Shown here: piece after piece, positions 21,724-34,000 of the stretch
How positions within the stretch are numbered: the first letter of the stretch is position 1
Layout of the letters: the number at the start of each line of letters is the position of its first letter
DNA from: Ricinus communis
Lineage: Eukaryota > Streptophyta > Magnoliopsida > Malpighiales > Euphorbiaceae
Direction of reading: 5' to 3'
Assembly: GCF_019578655.1 (NCBI RefSeq)
Contig: NC_063256.1
Span: 18,520,531 to 18,584,530 of the forward strand
DNA length: 64,000 bases
Made by a program: the position numbers and the translations under genes
The notes under the pieces: model-generated
Seen by the model: only the letters and a program-made list of their open reading frames with translations
Told to the model about the DNA's origin: nothing
Database searches by the model: none

Positions 21724-22815
21724 CTAAGCCATGGAACTCTTAGGTTTTAGCCAAGACTCTATTGCCTTAACCTTTTCACTATCAACTTCTATTCCTTTAG
21801 CACTCGGAACAAATCCTAAAAACACAAGTTTATTAGTGAAAAAAGAAAATTTAGCAAAGTTGATATACAACTTCTCTTTACACAAAACATCAAGTACCAT
21901 GCGCACCTGTTCAACATGATCATCTAAAGACTTACTAGAAATTAAGATATCATCAAAATAGACAACCATAAATTTTCCAATAAAAGCATGCAGAACATGG
22001 TTCATTAATTTCATAAAAGTGCTAGGTGCATTAGTCAAGCCAAAAGGCATGACTAACCATTGATACAAACCATACTTTGTTTTAAATGTGGTTTTCCATT
22101 CATCACCCACCTTTATCCTAATTTGGTGATAACCAGATTTCAAATCAATTTTAGAGAAGATAGTCAAGTGGTTGTCCCTTTTCCATTCTTCAAACCTGGT
22201 TGTTAAGAACGGCACCGGCATCTTGTGCGGAGGCAGGCCTTCCATCGGGCTGGGAAAGTTGTCTAATTAAGACATGTATTTGCTCCAACTCCAGCTCGGA
22301 AGCCATCTGGAGCCCTATTTCTTTCGCAATCCTATCCCTGAACCCTTTTAGAGCACTCTGACCCATAGATTTCATCTAACATATCATCCAAATGAGGAAT
22401 GGCGATACTTTACTATAATCTTGTTGATAGCATGACAATCAACATACAAACGCCATGTTCCATCCTTTTCTGGTATAAGTAAGACGGGAACCACACATGG
22501 CCTCATACTTTCTCTAAGTAGCCCTTTGGCCATTAAATCTTGCACTTGTCGTTGCAACTCATTCGTCTCCTTAGGATTACTTCGATAAGCTGATCTATTT
22601 GGAATTAAGGTGCCGGGTGAAAAATCAATTTGGTGCTTGATTCCCCTTGTTGGTGGTAGTCCTTTAGTCATCTCTTCGAGGTATAAGTCTTTGAATTCGT
22701 ACAAAAGATATTGAAAGACACTAGGCAAACTAGTGTTTTCTTGGTTAGTGCTTAAATAGGTGCCCTCGTACAAAAATACAATTATGGGTTGCCTTGAAAG
22801 AAAAGCTCTCTTCAC
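21724..22815 (-). pseudogene. Reverse transcriptase of element B, interrupted by a foreign insert
   Basis: Minus strand. N-terminal part 22815-22384: FKDLYLEEM, RGIKHQIDF, NPKETNELQRQVQDLMAKG, VPVLLIPEKDGTWRLYVDC. Middle and C-terminal part 22165-21724: [27 protein letters not shown] and [11 protein letters not shown] with the catalytic Asp pair intact. Between them, at the DMLDEL segment, about 200 bp of unrelated sequence replaces some 20 bp. RT copies the element RNA into DNA. Beyond the insert there is a frame change near 22390. The order protease-linker-RT-RNase H-integrase is complete for element B, making it the best preserved minus-strand copy. Confidence 0.9.
22165..22366 (-). other. 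~200-bp GC-richer insert within RT of element B
   Basis: The sequence between the words AGAGAAGATAGTC and AGATTTCATCTAACATATC has no match in the other RT copies (5195-5220 and 38205-38230), where the two sides are nearly contiguous. It is visibly richer in G and C. On the minus strand it is open throughout, beginning MKSMGQSALKGFRDRIAKE and continuing through ELELEQIHVLIRQL. That looks like a piece of real protein-coding sequence, perhaps of another mobile element, but I do not recognise it. No target duplication is evident. Confidence 0.6.
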
Positions 22816-23502
22816 CTCATCCTCTCTTGCATAGAAATTGCCTTTTTCTCATAACTCACAATCACATCCTCTCCTTTTGCATTTGCCTATCTCTCTTTTC
22901 TTCTTTGTGCATCACCCTCTTTCTATCCTTTTTCCTCTCTAGGCTCACATCTCTTATGGCTTTTCACACAGCTCTCCTTTTGTTGCGCTTTTAATTCTTT
23001 TTCCCTCTCAAGCACTTTCTCTCTCTCTTTTAGAACCTCTTAGTCCTTATAAACTTCCTTAGGAGATAATGGTACAAGTGTAATAGGTTTGATGTTCATC
23101 ATAGAAGAATATTGATTTGAAAATCCATTATGCCCAACTCACCTATCATATTGCCATGGACATCCTAATAATATATGACTAGCATGCATAGGAATGACAT
23201 CACATAACACTTCATCATGATAATGTCCAATAGAGAATGATATCAATGCTTGCCTATTAACCCTTATTCCCCCATAATCATTCAACCATAACAATCTATA
23301 GGACTTTCGATGTTTAGTAGTAAGTAAACACAACCTACCAACTAAACTAGCACTAACAACATTAGTACAACTCCCTCCATCTATAATCGAACTACATACA
23401 TTGTCTTGGACTTGGCATCTAGCACGAAAGATGTTCTCTCTTTGGACTTCATTCTCTTCCTTTGCTTGTATATTAAGAGCATGTCTTGTGACAAACAACT
23501 CA
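22816..23502 (-). pseudogene. Protease and linker of element B, fused to an LTR piece
   Basis: Minus strand. Starting at the fusion near 23502: GELFVTRHALNIQAKEE, then CQVQDNVCSSIIDGGSCTN, LWLNDYGGIRVNRQAL, FSIGHYHDEVLCDV, HILLGCPWQYDR at about 23140. The linker to RT follows (23090-22800), low in complexity and rich in K, E and R. The reading frame is open from 23552, but its first ~17 residues (MAYACGLKKLGF) are LTR sequence, so the gag gene, primer site and 3' part of the 5' LTR were deleted and the frame happens to cross the scar. Confidence 0.85.
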
Positions 23503-23845
23503 CCATTAGGAGTAAGAAATCCTAGTTTCTTTAAGCCACATGCATAGGCCATCTTTGGTGGAGCTAATTAGGCCCAAACTTGCTTATGTGCTCCTTTATG
23601 CTCATTAAGCCCATATTAGATTTATTCAAGCCCAATGAACTGAATTAGATTAATGAGCCTTGAATTTGAATCCAATTCTTCAAGCCTTGATGTGTATCTT
23701 GAATAAGCCCCTTGATAGTTTTTTTATCTTCTTAGCCTTGGAGCTTGTAATTGGGCCTTCATGGATGTGAAGTGGATCTTGAATCCTAGTTGAAGTAGGA
23801 TTCCTTATTGGAGTAGGAATCCTAGTGCCAATAAGATTCCCATCA
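23503..23845 (-). mobile_element. Truncated 5' LTR of element B
   Basis: On the minus strand it begins TGATGGGAATC at 23845, beside the ~1.0-kb array, and contains the same words as LTR x (CACTAGGATTCCTACTCC, CCACTTCACATCCATG). It is cut at 23502 where protease sequence begins. It marks the right boundary of the minus-strand element cluster. Confidence 0.75.
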
Positions 23846-24763
23846 TTTCTACCTTGCTAGAAAGCAAGTTATGGATTCTTTCAAGAATTTTGGGAGTTAT
23901 CTAGACTTGTGCGAGCGAGCATATACTTATCGCTCATGTCCTTCCTTTCTTTTGTGTTCTTTGTCTACCCTTGTATTTAAATCAATTCGATTTGATCCTT
24001 ATGCTTAGCTGTATGGAAGAGAATAATTAACTTGTGATTTCTTTACATATCAAATTTGAAATCCTACCTATGTTTTCATTTTGTTCATTTCTTTGTGCCT
24101 CTCTTTCTAATCTTTGTCTAATATTATGGTTTGGTTTTATTTAGAGATCATAAACACAAGTGTTAAGTTAATGCGCTTGGAAGCAGCAATCATAGCACCG
24201 ATCCAATGCTTGGACAAATGTAAGGAAAGAAAATTAGTTGATCAAGTATTGATATCATTCTCTGAATAATCCTAGATGAATCTTATAGAGGAAAGAAGGA
24301 ACAATGAGAATCACGACACGCTCTAATATTTCGATTCAAGATTTCCACCATTTGAATCTCCATTATTTCTTGCTCCTCTAGACACGAGGACTCCTAGTAA
24401 CATAAGAATATGTGTAAGGAATCATGAGAATGTAATTGACAATCTTGACCGGTGGCATTGCGGATTAGCTTGATGATCAAGGAGGATAAGACATAAATCC
24501 ATGCCCGTAAGGGAGAAATCATGGTTTCTTTTATTGATCCAAGCAGGAATGACTGTGTTTGGATGTTTGCGAGGCTTATAATGAAGTAAATTAGGCTGGA
24601 GTGTTATTAAGTATGCTGAAGCAAATTTCCCCTTATTTTCATTAAAAAATCATGAGAATACAATTAACAAGCTTGACGGGTGGCATTGGGGCATGCCTTG
24701 ATGATCAAGCAGCATGAGATGCAAATCCATGTTCATAAGGGAGAAATCATGTTGCTTTCGATT

Positions 24764-24768
24764 AATTA
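24764..24768. repeat. Target-site duplication of solo LTR, left (AATTA)
   Basis: AATTA directly before the TG of the LTR at 24769; the same five bases follow its CA at 25635-25639. Confidence 0.75.
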
Positions 24769-25634
24769 TGATGAGAACCCATGTAGCACAAGGAATTCTA
24801 CACCAACAAGGAATCCTAAGGATAGAATTCATACTTGCTTAATGAAGCCTACTTCAACAAGGAATTCTAATCCAACAAGGAGTCCTGATGACATTAGGAG
24901 TTCAAGTGAGATATCCTATTTCCACTAGGAATCCTAATACAACTAAGAGTCCTAGTTAGATTCGAAGTCTAAGTGAGATTGGGCTTTAATCAAAACAATG
25001 GGCCTCAAGATACTCTTATCAACTTAATCCAACATATGGAGGCATGAACAAGTCAAGATAAGCCTAAAATATACAAGTTAAACTATTTAGAGTCCAATGC
25101 TTAAGAATAGGCTATTTATCACATGTTACTTAAGCCTAAATGTCATGTTTATTATATAGGCTTGGGTTAGATGAATGTTAGGAGTATTTGTTTATTTAAA
25201 GAAGTATTTTAATAGTTAGGAGTCTTGTTTTAAGTTATCCTTTTAATTTTTTTTACAAGTTCTATTCCTAGTCTTATTGTCATTTGTTTCCTTTTCATTA
25301 TAGAATTAGGTTTTTTAAGGCCTATATAAGATAGTACGAATTTATAGGTAAAGGTTGTTGAATATTGATTATTTTAGACTTAATTGTCTTTTTTAATTTT
25401 TCATGAACTTGGTGAATTTATTAAGTGAAGGCTTGGTGTTTTATAAACTTAGTTTTTACTAAACTTCATTTTATATTGAACAACCATTAATTCTTTATAA
25501 TTAAGGTTCTTAAATAAGATTATTTAAGGGTCTTGTTAGGAGTTAGAGCTTGTCTGCTTGATTAGGTGAACAATCCTTGGTGAAGACATCAAAATTGAAT
25601 ACGGGTTTGGCACAAGTTAGTCACATTCATATCA
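24769..25634 (+). mobile_element. Solo LTR (866 bp) of the same Ty3/gypsy family
   Basis: Starts TGATGAGAACCC and ends CATTCATATCA, flanked on both sides by AATTA. It has the family words in order: repeated ACAAGGAATCC-type words at 24785-24960 (hexapeptide register TRNPKD, TRNSNP), then a TATA-like AAGGCCTATATAAG at about 25318-25332 followed by TAGTACGAATT, then an AT-rich U5. It is in the opposite direction to the element cluster on its left. No internal sequence remains, as expected after recombination between the two LTRs of a full element. Confidence 0.85.
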
Positions 25635-25639
25635 AATTA
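25635..25639. repeat. Target-site duplication of solo LTR, right (AATTA)
   Basis: Matches AATTA at 24764-24768. The array sequence on the two sides is not contiguous in the unit consensus, so the target was already a deletion junction when the element inserted. Confidence 0.7.
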
Positions 25640-25934
25640 TTACAGTCTTCTACCTTACGGAAAATCAAGTTATGGGTTCGTTGAAGAACTTTGAGGGCTT
25701 ATCAACACTCATGCTAGCGTACATAGACTTATTGCTCACGTCCTTCCTATTTTTTATATTCTCTATCTACCCTTGTGTTAAAATAAATTCAATTTGATCC
25801 TTACGCTTAGCTATATGGAAGAAACAAAGAACTGGTGATTTCTTTCCTTATTGGATATGAAATCCTACTTATGTTCTCATTTTGTTCATTTCTTTTGTGC
25901 CTCTCTTTCTATTCTTTATCTAGTATGATGGCTT

Positions 25935-26010
25935 GATAGTGACTTTTTTCATTTGGTAGGGCGACGAAAGGCCTACTTTAATCTAGGAAAAAGCCGGAAA
26001 CATGAAAGGT
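25935..26010. other. Small non-array insert (~75 bp)
   Basis: Array sequence CTAGTATGATGG is followed by about 75 bases that other units lack, containing TAGGGCGACGAAAGGCC and AAAAGCCGGAAACATG, before GGTTTGGTTTTATTTGG resumes. It is slightly richer in G and C than its surroundings. Source unknown; filler from break repair is likely. Confidence 0.45.
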
Positions 26011-28010
26011 TTGGTTTTATTTGGGGAGCATAAGCATGAGTGTTGAGTGAAAGCGCATAGAAGAGGCAATCATAGGCATCGATCCAATGCTTAGACAAAT
26101 GTAAAAAAAAAAAAGAAAATTAGTTGATCGACTATTGATATCATTCTCCATATGATCGTCGACGAATCATTTGGAGGAAAAAGAGATGATGAGAATGAAG
26201 GCTTGTAAATTTTCCCTTGTTTTAATCGGTGGCATTGGAGCATGACTTGATAATCAAGTAGGACGAGAGGCAAAGCCAACCGCGTGATGTAGAAATCATG
26301 TTGCTTTCAATTCATCCAAGTGGAAATGCGTAAATTTTTTTCATGTTTGGGGCGCGTATAATAAAGTAATTTGTTCAGAGTATTATTCGTTAAACTGGCT
26401 CATAAAAGTTAGGAGTATGAGAGTTGTTGGCCAGTCAACTTCTCTTTGATTCTTGATTTGACTTTAATTTATTCATCTTTCTTTCTTTATTTATTTACTG
26501 ATATTTAGCTTCAAGTTTCTCATTATTATGGAATGACGGCTTTCGCACTATGAAAACCGCATGCAACTGAATATTTGAGCCTAGTGAGTATATTATTTCA
26601 ATTTTCTACCTTGCGGAGAATTAAGTTATGGGTTCTTTCAAGAACTTTGCAAACTTATAAAGACTCGCACTAGCGAACCCAAACTTATTGCTCACGTCCT
26701 TCCTTTCTTTTGTGTTTTTAATCTACTCTTGTGTTTAAATCAATTCAATTTGGTCCTTATGCTTAGCCATGATAGAGAATAAAGAACTAACGGTTTCTTT
26801 CCTTATTGGATATGAAATCCTACCTATGTTCTTATTCGCTCGTTCCTTTTATTTTTCTCTTTCTAATCTATATCTAGTATGATAGTTTAGTTTTATTTGC
26901 TTAGCATAAACACGAATGTTGAGTTAAGGTGCATGGAAGTGGCAATCATAGGCACCTATCCAATGCTTGGACAAATATGAAGAAAGAAAATTAGTTGATT
27001 TATTATTGACATCATTCTCTGAATGATCATGAATGAATCTTTTAGAAGAAAAAAGGAATACTGAGAATCGAGGCACACCCAAATATTCCATTTCAAGATT
27101 TGCACCATTGGGATCTCCATCATTCTTTGTTCCTCTAGGCACGAGGACTCCTGATGGCATAAGGAATTTGTGGTAATGCAATTAACAATCTTGACCGGTG
27201 GCATTAGGGCTTAGCTTGATGATCAAATAGGATGAGGATAAATCCACGGGCGTACGAGAAAAATCATGTTGTTTTCAATTAATCCAAGCATAATACAAGC
27301 AGCAATACGAGCGTTTTAGTATTTGGTACGCACATAATGAAGTAATTTAGGTCGAAATGTTATTAGGTAGGCCCACACAAATTTCTCCTAATTTTCATTA
27401 GCTGGCACATAAAATTTGGGACTACGAGAGTTGTTGACCAGTTAACTCCTCTCTCATTCATGATTTCACTTTAATTACAATTGGGAATACAATCATTTTG
27501 GATGTCTGGGACACAAATAATGAAGTAATTTTGTTTGGAGTGTTATTAGGTAGGCCCACGTGAATTCTCCTTTGGATCATTAAGCTGGTTCTTAAAATAT
27601 AGGACTACGAGAGTTGTTGACCAGTCAACTCCGTTCTAGTTCTTGATTTGACTTTAGTTTATTCATCTTTATTTATTTATTTATTAATATTTAGCTTCTA
27701 GTTTCTTCTGCTTATGGAATGAGGGCTTTCGCACAATAAAAACTGCATGCAACCGAATAATTAATATTATTTCAGTTTTCTATCTTGCGAGAAATCAAGT
27801 TATGGGTTCTTTCAAAAACATTGCGGACTTATCAACACTCGTGCTAACGAGCATAGACTTATCACTCACGTCCTTCCTTTCTTTTGTATTCTTTGTTTAC
27901 CCTTCCATTTAAATCAATTTGATTTGATTCTTACGTTTAGTCATATCGAAGAGAACAAAGAACTTTTGATTTCATTCCTTATCGAATATGAAATCCTATT
28001 TATGTAATCA

Positions 28011-31000
28011 TTTCCACTTTGAATTTGGGCGTGCCTCAATTCTTGTCGGTCCCTCCTTCCTCCAAAAGATTCGAATGAGATGATTCGAGAATGATATTAA
28101 TGCTCGATTAATTGATTTCATTTCATTCGAGAATGATATCAATACTAGATCAACTAATTTAATTTCCTTGCATTTGTCCAAGCAATGGATCTATGCCTAT
28201 GCTTGCCGCTTACACTCGCTTTCACTCGACACTTATGCTTATGCTTTGCAAATAGAAAAAAACCATCCTACTAAATAAAGATTAGAAAGAGAGGCATAAA
28301 AGAAAGGAGAGAAACTGCAAGTTCTTTATTCTTCTCGGTACGACTAGACGTAAGGATCAAATCGAGTTGATTTAGACACTAGGGTAGACAAAGAACACAA
28401 AAGAAAGGAAGGACGCGAGGATAAGTCTTTCTTTGCTAGGGCGACTCATGATTAGGTCGCAAAGTTTTTGGAAGAACCGATAACTTGATTTTTCACAAGG
28501 TAGAAAACTGAAATAGTAAGCTCATTAGTCTCAAGTGTTCGGCTGCATGTGTTTTTATGGTGCGAAATCCCTCATTCCATAAGAAAAAGAAATTAGAAGC
28601 TAAATATGAATTAATAAATAAAGAAAGATGAATAAACTAAAGTCAAATCAAGAACCATAGAGGAGTTGACTAATCAACCGTAGTTCTATATTCTATGAGC
28701 CAACTTAATGAAAATAAGGAGAAATTCGCGTGGGCCTATCTAATAACACTCCGACCAAAATTACTTCATTGTATGCGTCCCATACATCAAAACCGGTTGC
28801 GTTCCTGCTTGTATTATGTTTAGATTAATCCAACACAACATGATTTCTCCCTTTAACGCGTGGATTTACGTCTCGTCTCGCCAGATGATCAAGCAAAGCT
28901 TCAACGCCACCGGCCAAGCTTGTCAACTACCTACACATGATTCTTTAAACTAATCCTTGTGCCATAAGGAGTCCTCGTGCTGAGAGGAACAAGGAATGAT
29001 GGAGATCCCAGTGATCCAAGTCCTGAATTTTAGTGTGCCTTGATTCTCATCGTTCCCTCCTTCCTCCAAAAGATTCGACCGAGATCATTCGAGAATGATA
29101 TCAATGCTCGATCAATTAATTTCATTTCATTCGAGAATGAAATCAATACTCGATCAACTAATTTATTTTCCTTGCATTTGTCCAAGAAATGGATTTGTGC
29201 CTATGCTTGCCGCTTACACGTGCTTTCACTCGACACTCGTCCTTATACTCCCCAAATAAAACCAACCCATCATTACTAAACAAAGATTAGAAAGAGAGGC
29301 ACAAAAAAAGGAAAGAAATGGCAAGTTCTTTGTTCTTCTCCGTACGGCTAGGCATAAGGATCAAATCAAATTGATTTAGACACTAGGGTAGATAAGAACA
29401 CAAAATAAAGGAAGGACGCGAGTGATAAGTCTATGTTTTTTATCTCCCACAAGGTAGAAAACTAAAATAGTATGCTCATTAGCCTCAAACATTCGGTTGC
29501 ATGCGGTTTTTATGGTGCGAAATCTCTCATTCCATAATAAAAAGAAACTAGAAGCTAAATACGAATTAATAAATAAAAAAAGATGAATAAACTAAAGTCA
29601 AAACAAGAACTAGAGAGGAGTTGACTAGTCAACTGTAGTCCTAGATTCTATGAGTCAGCTTAACGAAAACAAGGACAAATTTGTGTGGGCTTACCTAATA
29701 ACACTCCGACCCAAATTACTTTATTTTATGCATCCCAAACATCAAAACGGACGCGTTCCTGCTAGTATTACAATTGGATTAATAAAAAACAACATGATTT
29801 ATCCCTCTCGAGCGTGGATTTACGTCTCGTCCCGCTTGATGATCAAGCAGAGCATCAATGCCACCGGCCAAGCTTGTCAACTGCCTTCTCATGATTCCTT
29901 ATGCTAATCCTTGTGACATCAGGAGTCCTCGTGCCGAGAGGAACAAGGAATGATGGAGATTCCAATGGTCAAAGTCTTGAGTATGGGCGTGCCTAGACTC
30001 TTGTCGTTCACTCCTTCCTCCAAAAGATTCGACCGAGATCATTGGAGAATGATATCAATGCTCGATCAACTTATTTCATTTCATTCAAGAATGATATCAA
30101 TACTCGATCCACTAATTTAATTTCGTTACATTTGTCTAAGGAATGGATATGTGCCTATGCTTACCGCTTAGACGCGCTTTCACTCGACACTCGTGCTTAT
30201 GATCCCCAAATAGAACCAAACCATCATACTAAACAAAGATTACAAAGAGCGGCACAAAAAAAACGAACAAAATCAGAACATAGGTACAATTTCGGGTCTG
30301 ATAAGGAAAGAAATCAGAAGTTCTTTGTTCTTCTCCGTATGGCTGGGCATAAGGATCAATTCGAATTGATTCAAAGACCAGGTAGACAAAAAATACAAAA
30401 GAAAGGAAGGACGCGTGCGATAAGTCTTTGTTTTTGATTTCCAACAAGGTAGAGAACTGAAATAGTATGCTCATTAGCCTCGATTATTTGGTTGCATGCA
30501 GTTTCTAAGGTGCAAAATCCCTCATTCCATAAGAGAAAGAAACTAGAAACTAAATACAAATTAATAAATAAAGGAAGATGAATAAACTAAAGTCGAATCA
30601 AGAACTAGAGAGGAGTTGACTGGTCAACCGTAGTCCTAGATTCTATGAGCCACCTTAACGAAGATAAGGAGATATTCGTCTGGGCCTACCTAATAACACT
30701 CTGACCTAAATTACTTCATTGTATGAGTCCCTCTTGATGATCAAGCAAAGCATCAACGCCACCGGCCAAGCTTGTCAATTGCCTTCTTATGATTCGTTAC
30801 GCTAATCTTTATGCCATCAGGAGTCCTCGTGCCTAGAGGAGCAAGGAATAATAGAGATCCTAATAGTCCTAAATTTGGCCCTCGATTCTCGTCGTTCCCT
30901 TCTTCCTCCAAAAGATTCGACCGAGATAATTCGAGAATGATATCACTACTCGATCAACCGATTTCATTTCATTCGAGAATGATATTAATACTCGATCAAC

Positions 31001-34000
31001 TAATTTAATTTCCTCGCATTTTTCCCAGCAATGGATCTACGTCTATGCTTGCCGCTTACATGAGCTTTCACTCGACACTCGTGCTTATGCTCCCCAAATA
31101 GAACCAAACCATCATATTAAACAAAGATTAGAAAGAGAGGCACAAAAGAAACGAAAGAAATTGCAAGTTCTTTGTTCTCCTCTGTACGGCTGGGTGTAAG
31201 GATCAAATTGAATTGATTTAGATACTAGGGTAGACAACAAACACAAAAGAAAGGAAGGACGTGAGCGATAAGTCTATTTAGACACTAGGGTAGACAAAGA
31301 ACACAAAAGAAAGGAAGGATACTCATGCTTATGCTCCCCAAATATAACCAAACCATCATACTAAACAAAGATTAGAAAGAGAGGCACAAAAGAAAGGAAA
31401 GAAATAGCAAGTTCTTTGTTCTTCTCCATACGGCTGGGCATAAAGATCAAATCGAATTGATTTAGACACTAGGGTAGACAAAGAACACAAAAGAAAGGAA
31501 GGGCATGAGCTATAAGTCTATGTTTGCGAGGACGACTCGTGATTAGCTCGCAAAGTTCTTGAAAGAACCCATAACTTGATTTCCCATAAGGTAGGAAACT
31601 GAAATAGTATGCTCATTAGCCTCAAGTATTCGGATGCATGCGGTTTTTATGGTGTGAAATCCCTCAATCCATAAGAAAAAGAAACTAGAAGCTAAATACG
31701 AATCAATAAAAAAAGAAGGATGAATAAACTAAAGTCAAATCAAGAACTAGACAGGAGTTGACTGGTCAACCATAGTCCTAATTCTCCGAGCCAGCTTAAC
31801 GAAAATAAGGAGAAATTCGGGAGGGCCTACCTAGTAACACTACGACCCAAATTACTTCATTATATGCGTCCCATACATCAAAACAGTTGTGCTTCTGCTT
31901 GTATTACACTTGGATTGATTGAATACAACATGATTTATCCCTTTCGCACATCGATTTATGTCTCGTCTCACTTAATGATCAAGCAAAGCATCAACGCCAC
32001 TGGGCAAGCTTGTCAACTGCCTTCTCATGATTCTTTGCGCTAATCCTTGTGCCATCAGGAGTCCTCGTGCCGAGAGGAATAAGGAATGATGGCGATCCCA
32101 ATGGTCCAAGTCTTGAATTTGGGCGTGCCTCGATTCTCGTCGTTCCCTCCTTCCTCCAAAAGATTCGATTGAGATCATTCAACAATGATACCAATGCTCG
32201 ATCAATTGATTTCATTTCATCTGAGAATGATACCAATACTCGATCAACTAATTTAATTTCCTTGCATTTGTCTAAGTAATGGATCTGTGCTTATGCTTGT
32301 CGTTTACACGCGCTTTCGCTCGACACTCGTGCTTATGCTCCCCAAATAAAACTAACCCATCATAATAAATAAAGATTAGAAAGAGAGGCACAAAAAAAAG
32401 GAAAGAAATTGCAAGTTCTTTGTTCTTCTACGTACGGTTGGGCGTAAGGATCAAATCGAATTGATTTAGACACTAGGGTAGACAAAGAACGCAAAAGAAA
32501 GGAAGGACACGAGCAATAAGTCTTAAATATTCGGTTGTTTTTTATTTCCTACAAGGTAGAAAACTGAAATAGTATGCTCAGCAGCCTCAAATATTCGATT
32601 GCATGCGATTTTTATGGTGCAAAATCCCTCATTCTATAAGAGAAAGAAACTAGAAGCTAAATACAAATTAATAAATAAATAAACATGAATAAACTAAAGT
32701 CAAATCAAGAACAAGAGAGGAGTTGACTGGCAATCGTAGTCCTAGATTCTATGAGCCAGCTTAACGAAAATAAGGAATAATTCGTGTAGGCTTACCTAAT
32801 AAACTCTAACACAAATTACTTCATTGTATGCATCCCAGACATCAAAACGGTCGAGTTCCTGATTGTGTTACAGTTGGATTAATCGAAAATAACATGATTT
32901 CTCCCTTTCGCATGTGGATTTACATCTCGTCCCGCTTGATGATCAAGCAACGCATCCATGCTACCGTCCAAGATTGTCAGCTACCTTTTCATGATTCCCT
33001 ATGCTAATCCTTGTGCCATCAGGAGTCCTCGTGCCAAGAGGAACAAAGAATGATGGAGATCCCAATGGTTGATGTCCTGAATTTGGGCACGCCTCGATTC
33101 TCATCGTTCACTCCTTCCTCCAAAAGATTCGACCGAGAAAATTTGAGAATGATATCAATGCTCGATCAACTGATTTCATTTCATTCGAGAATGATATCAA
33201 TGCTCGATCAACTGATTTCATTTCATTCGAGAATGATATCAATGCTCGATCAACTGATTTCATCTCATTTGAGAATAATACAAATACTTGATCAGCTAAT
33301 ATAATTTCTTTACATTTGTCTAAGCAATGGATCTATGCATATGCTTGCCCTTACATGTGCTTTCACTCGACACTCGTGCTTATGGTCCCTACATAAAACC
33401 AACCCATCATACTAAATAAAGATTAGAAATAGAGGTACAAAAGAAAGGAAAGAAATCGCAAGTTCTTTGTTCTTCTCTATACGGCTGGGCGTAAGGATCA
33501 AATCAAATTTATTTAAACACTAGGGTATTCAAAGAAAATAAAAGAAAGGAAGGACGTGAGCAATAAGTCTATTTTTTCCAAGGGCGAGTTATGATTAGCT
33601 TGCAAAGTTCTTGAAAGAACCCATAACTTGATTTCCCACAAGGTTGAAAACTAAAATAGTATGCTCATTAGCCTCAAGTATTCGGTTGCATGCAGTTTTT
33701 ACGGTGCGAAATCCCTCAATCCATAAGAAAAAGAAACTAGAAACTAAATATGAATTAATAAATAAAGAAAGATGAATAAACTAAAGTGAAATCAAGAACT
33801 ATAGGGGAGTTGATTGGTCAACCGTAGTCTTAGATTCTGTGAGCCAGCTTAACGAAAACAAGGAGAAATTGGTGTGGGCCTATCTAATAACACTCTGACC
33901 CAGACATCAAAGCGGTCGCGTTCCTGCTTGTATTACGCTTGGATTAATTGAAAACAACATGATTTCTCCCTTTCGCACGTGGATTTATGTCTCGTCCTGC

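Larger units (their letters stand above)
23846..28010 (-). repeat. Inverted block of the ~1.0-kb tandem array
   Basis: The array sequence found in forward orientation from 28011 onward is present here reversed: for example TTGATCAAGTATTGATATC near 24238, GATCGACTATTGATATC near 26125 and GATTTATTATTGACATC near 26997. About three units fit once the solo LTR at 24769-25634 is set aside. The units here carry the long variant with the extra ~46-bp CATAGGT-type segment (24045-24100, 25845-25900, 26805-26860). A ~200-bp partial duplication lies at 27370-27660 and a small foreign insert near 25935-26010. No gene. Confidence 0.85.
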
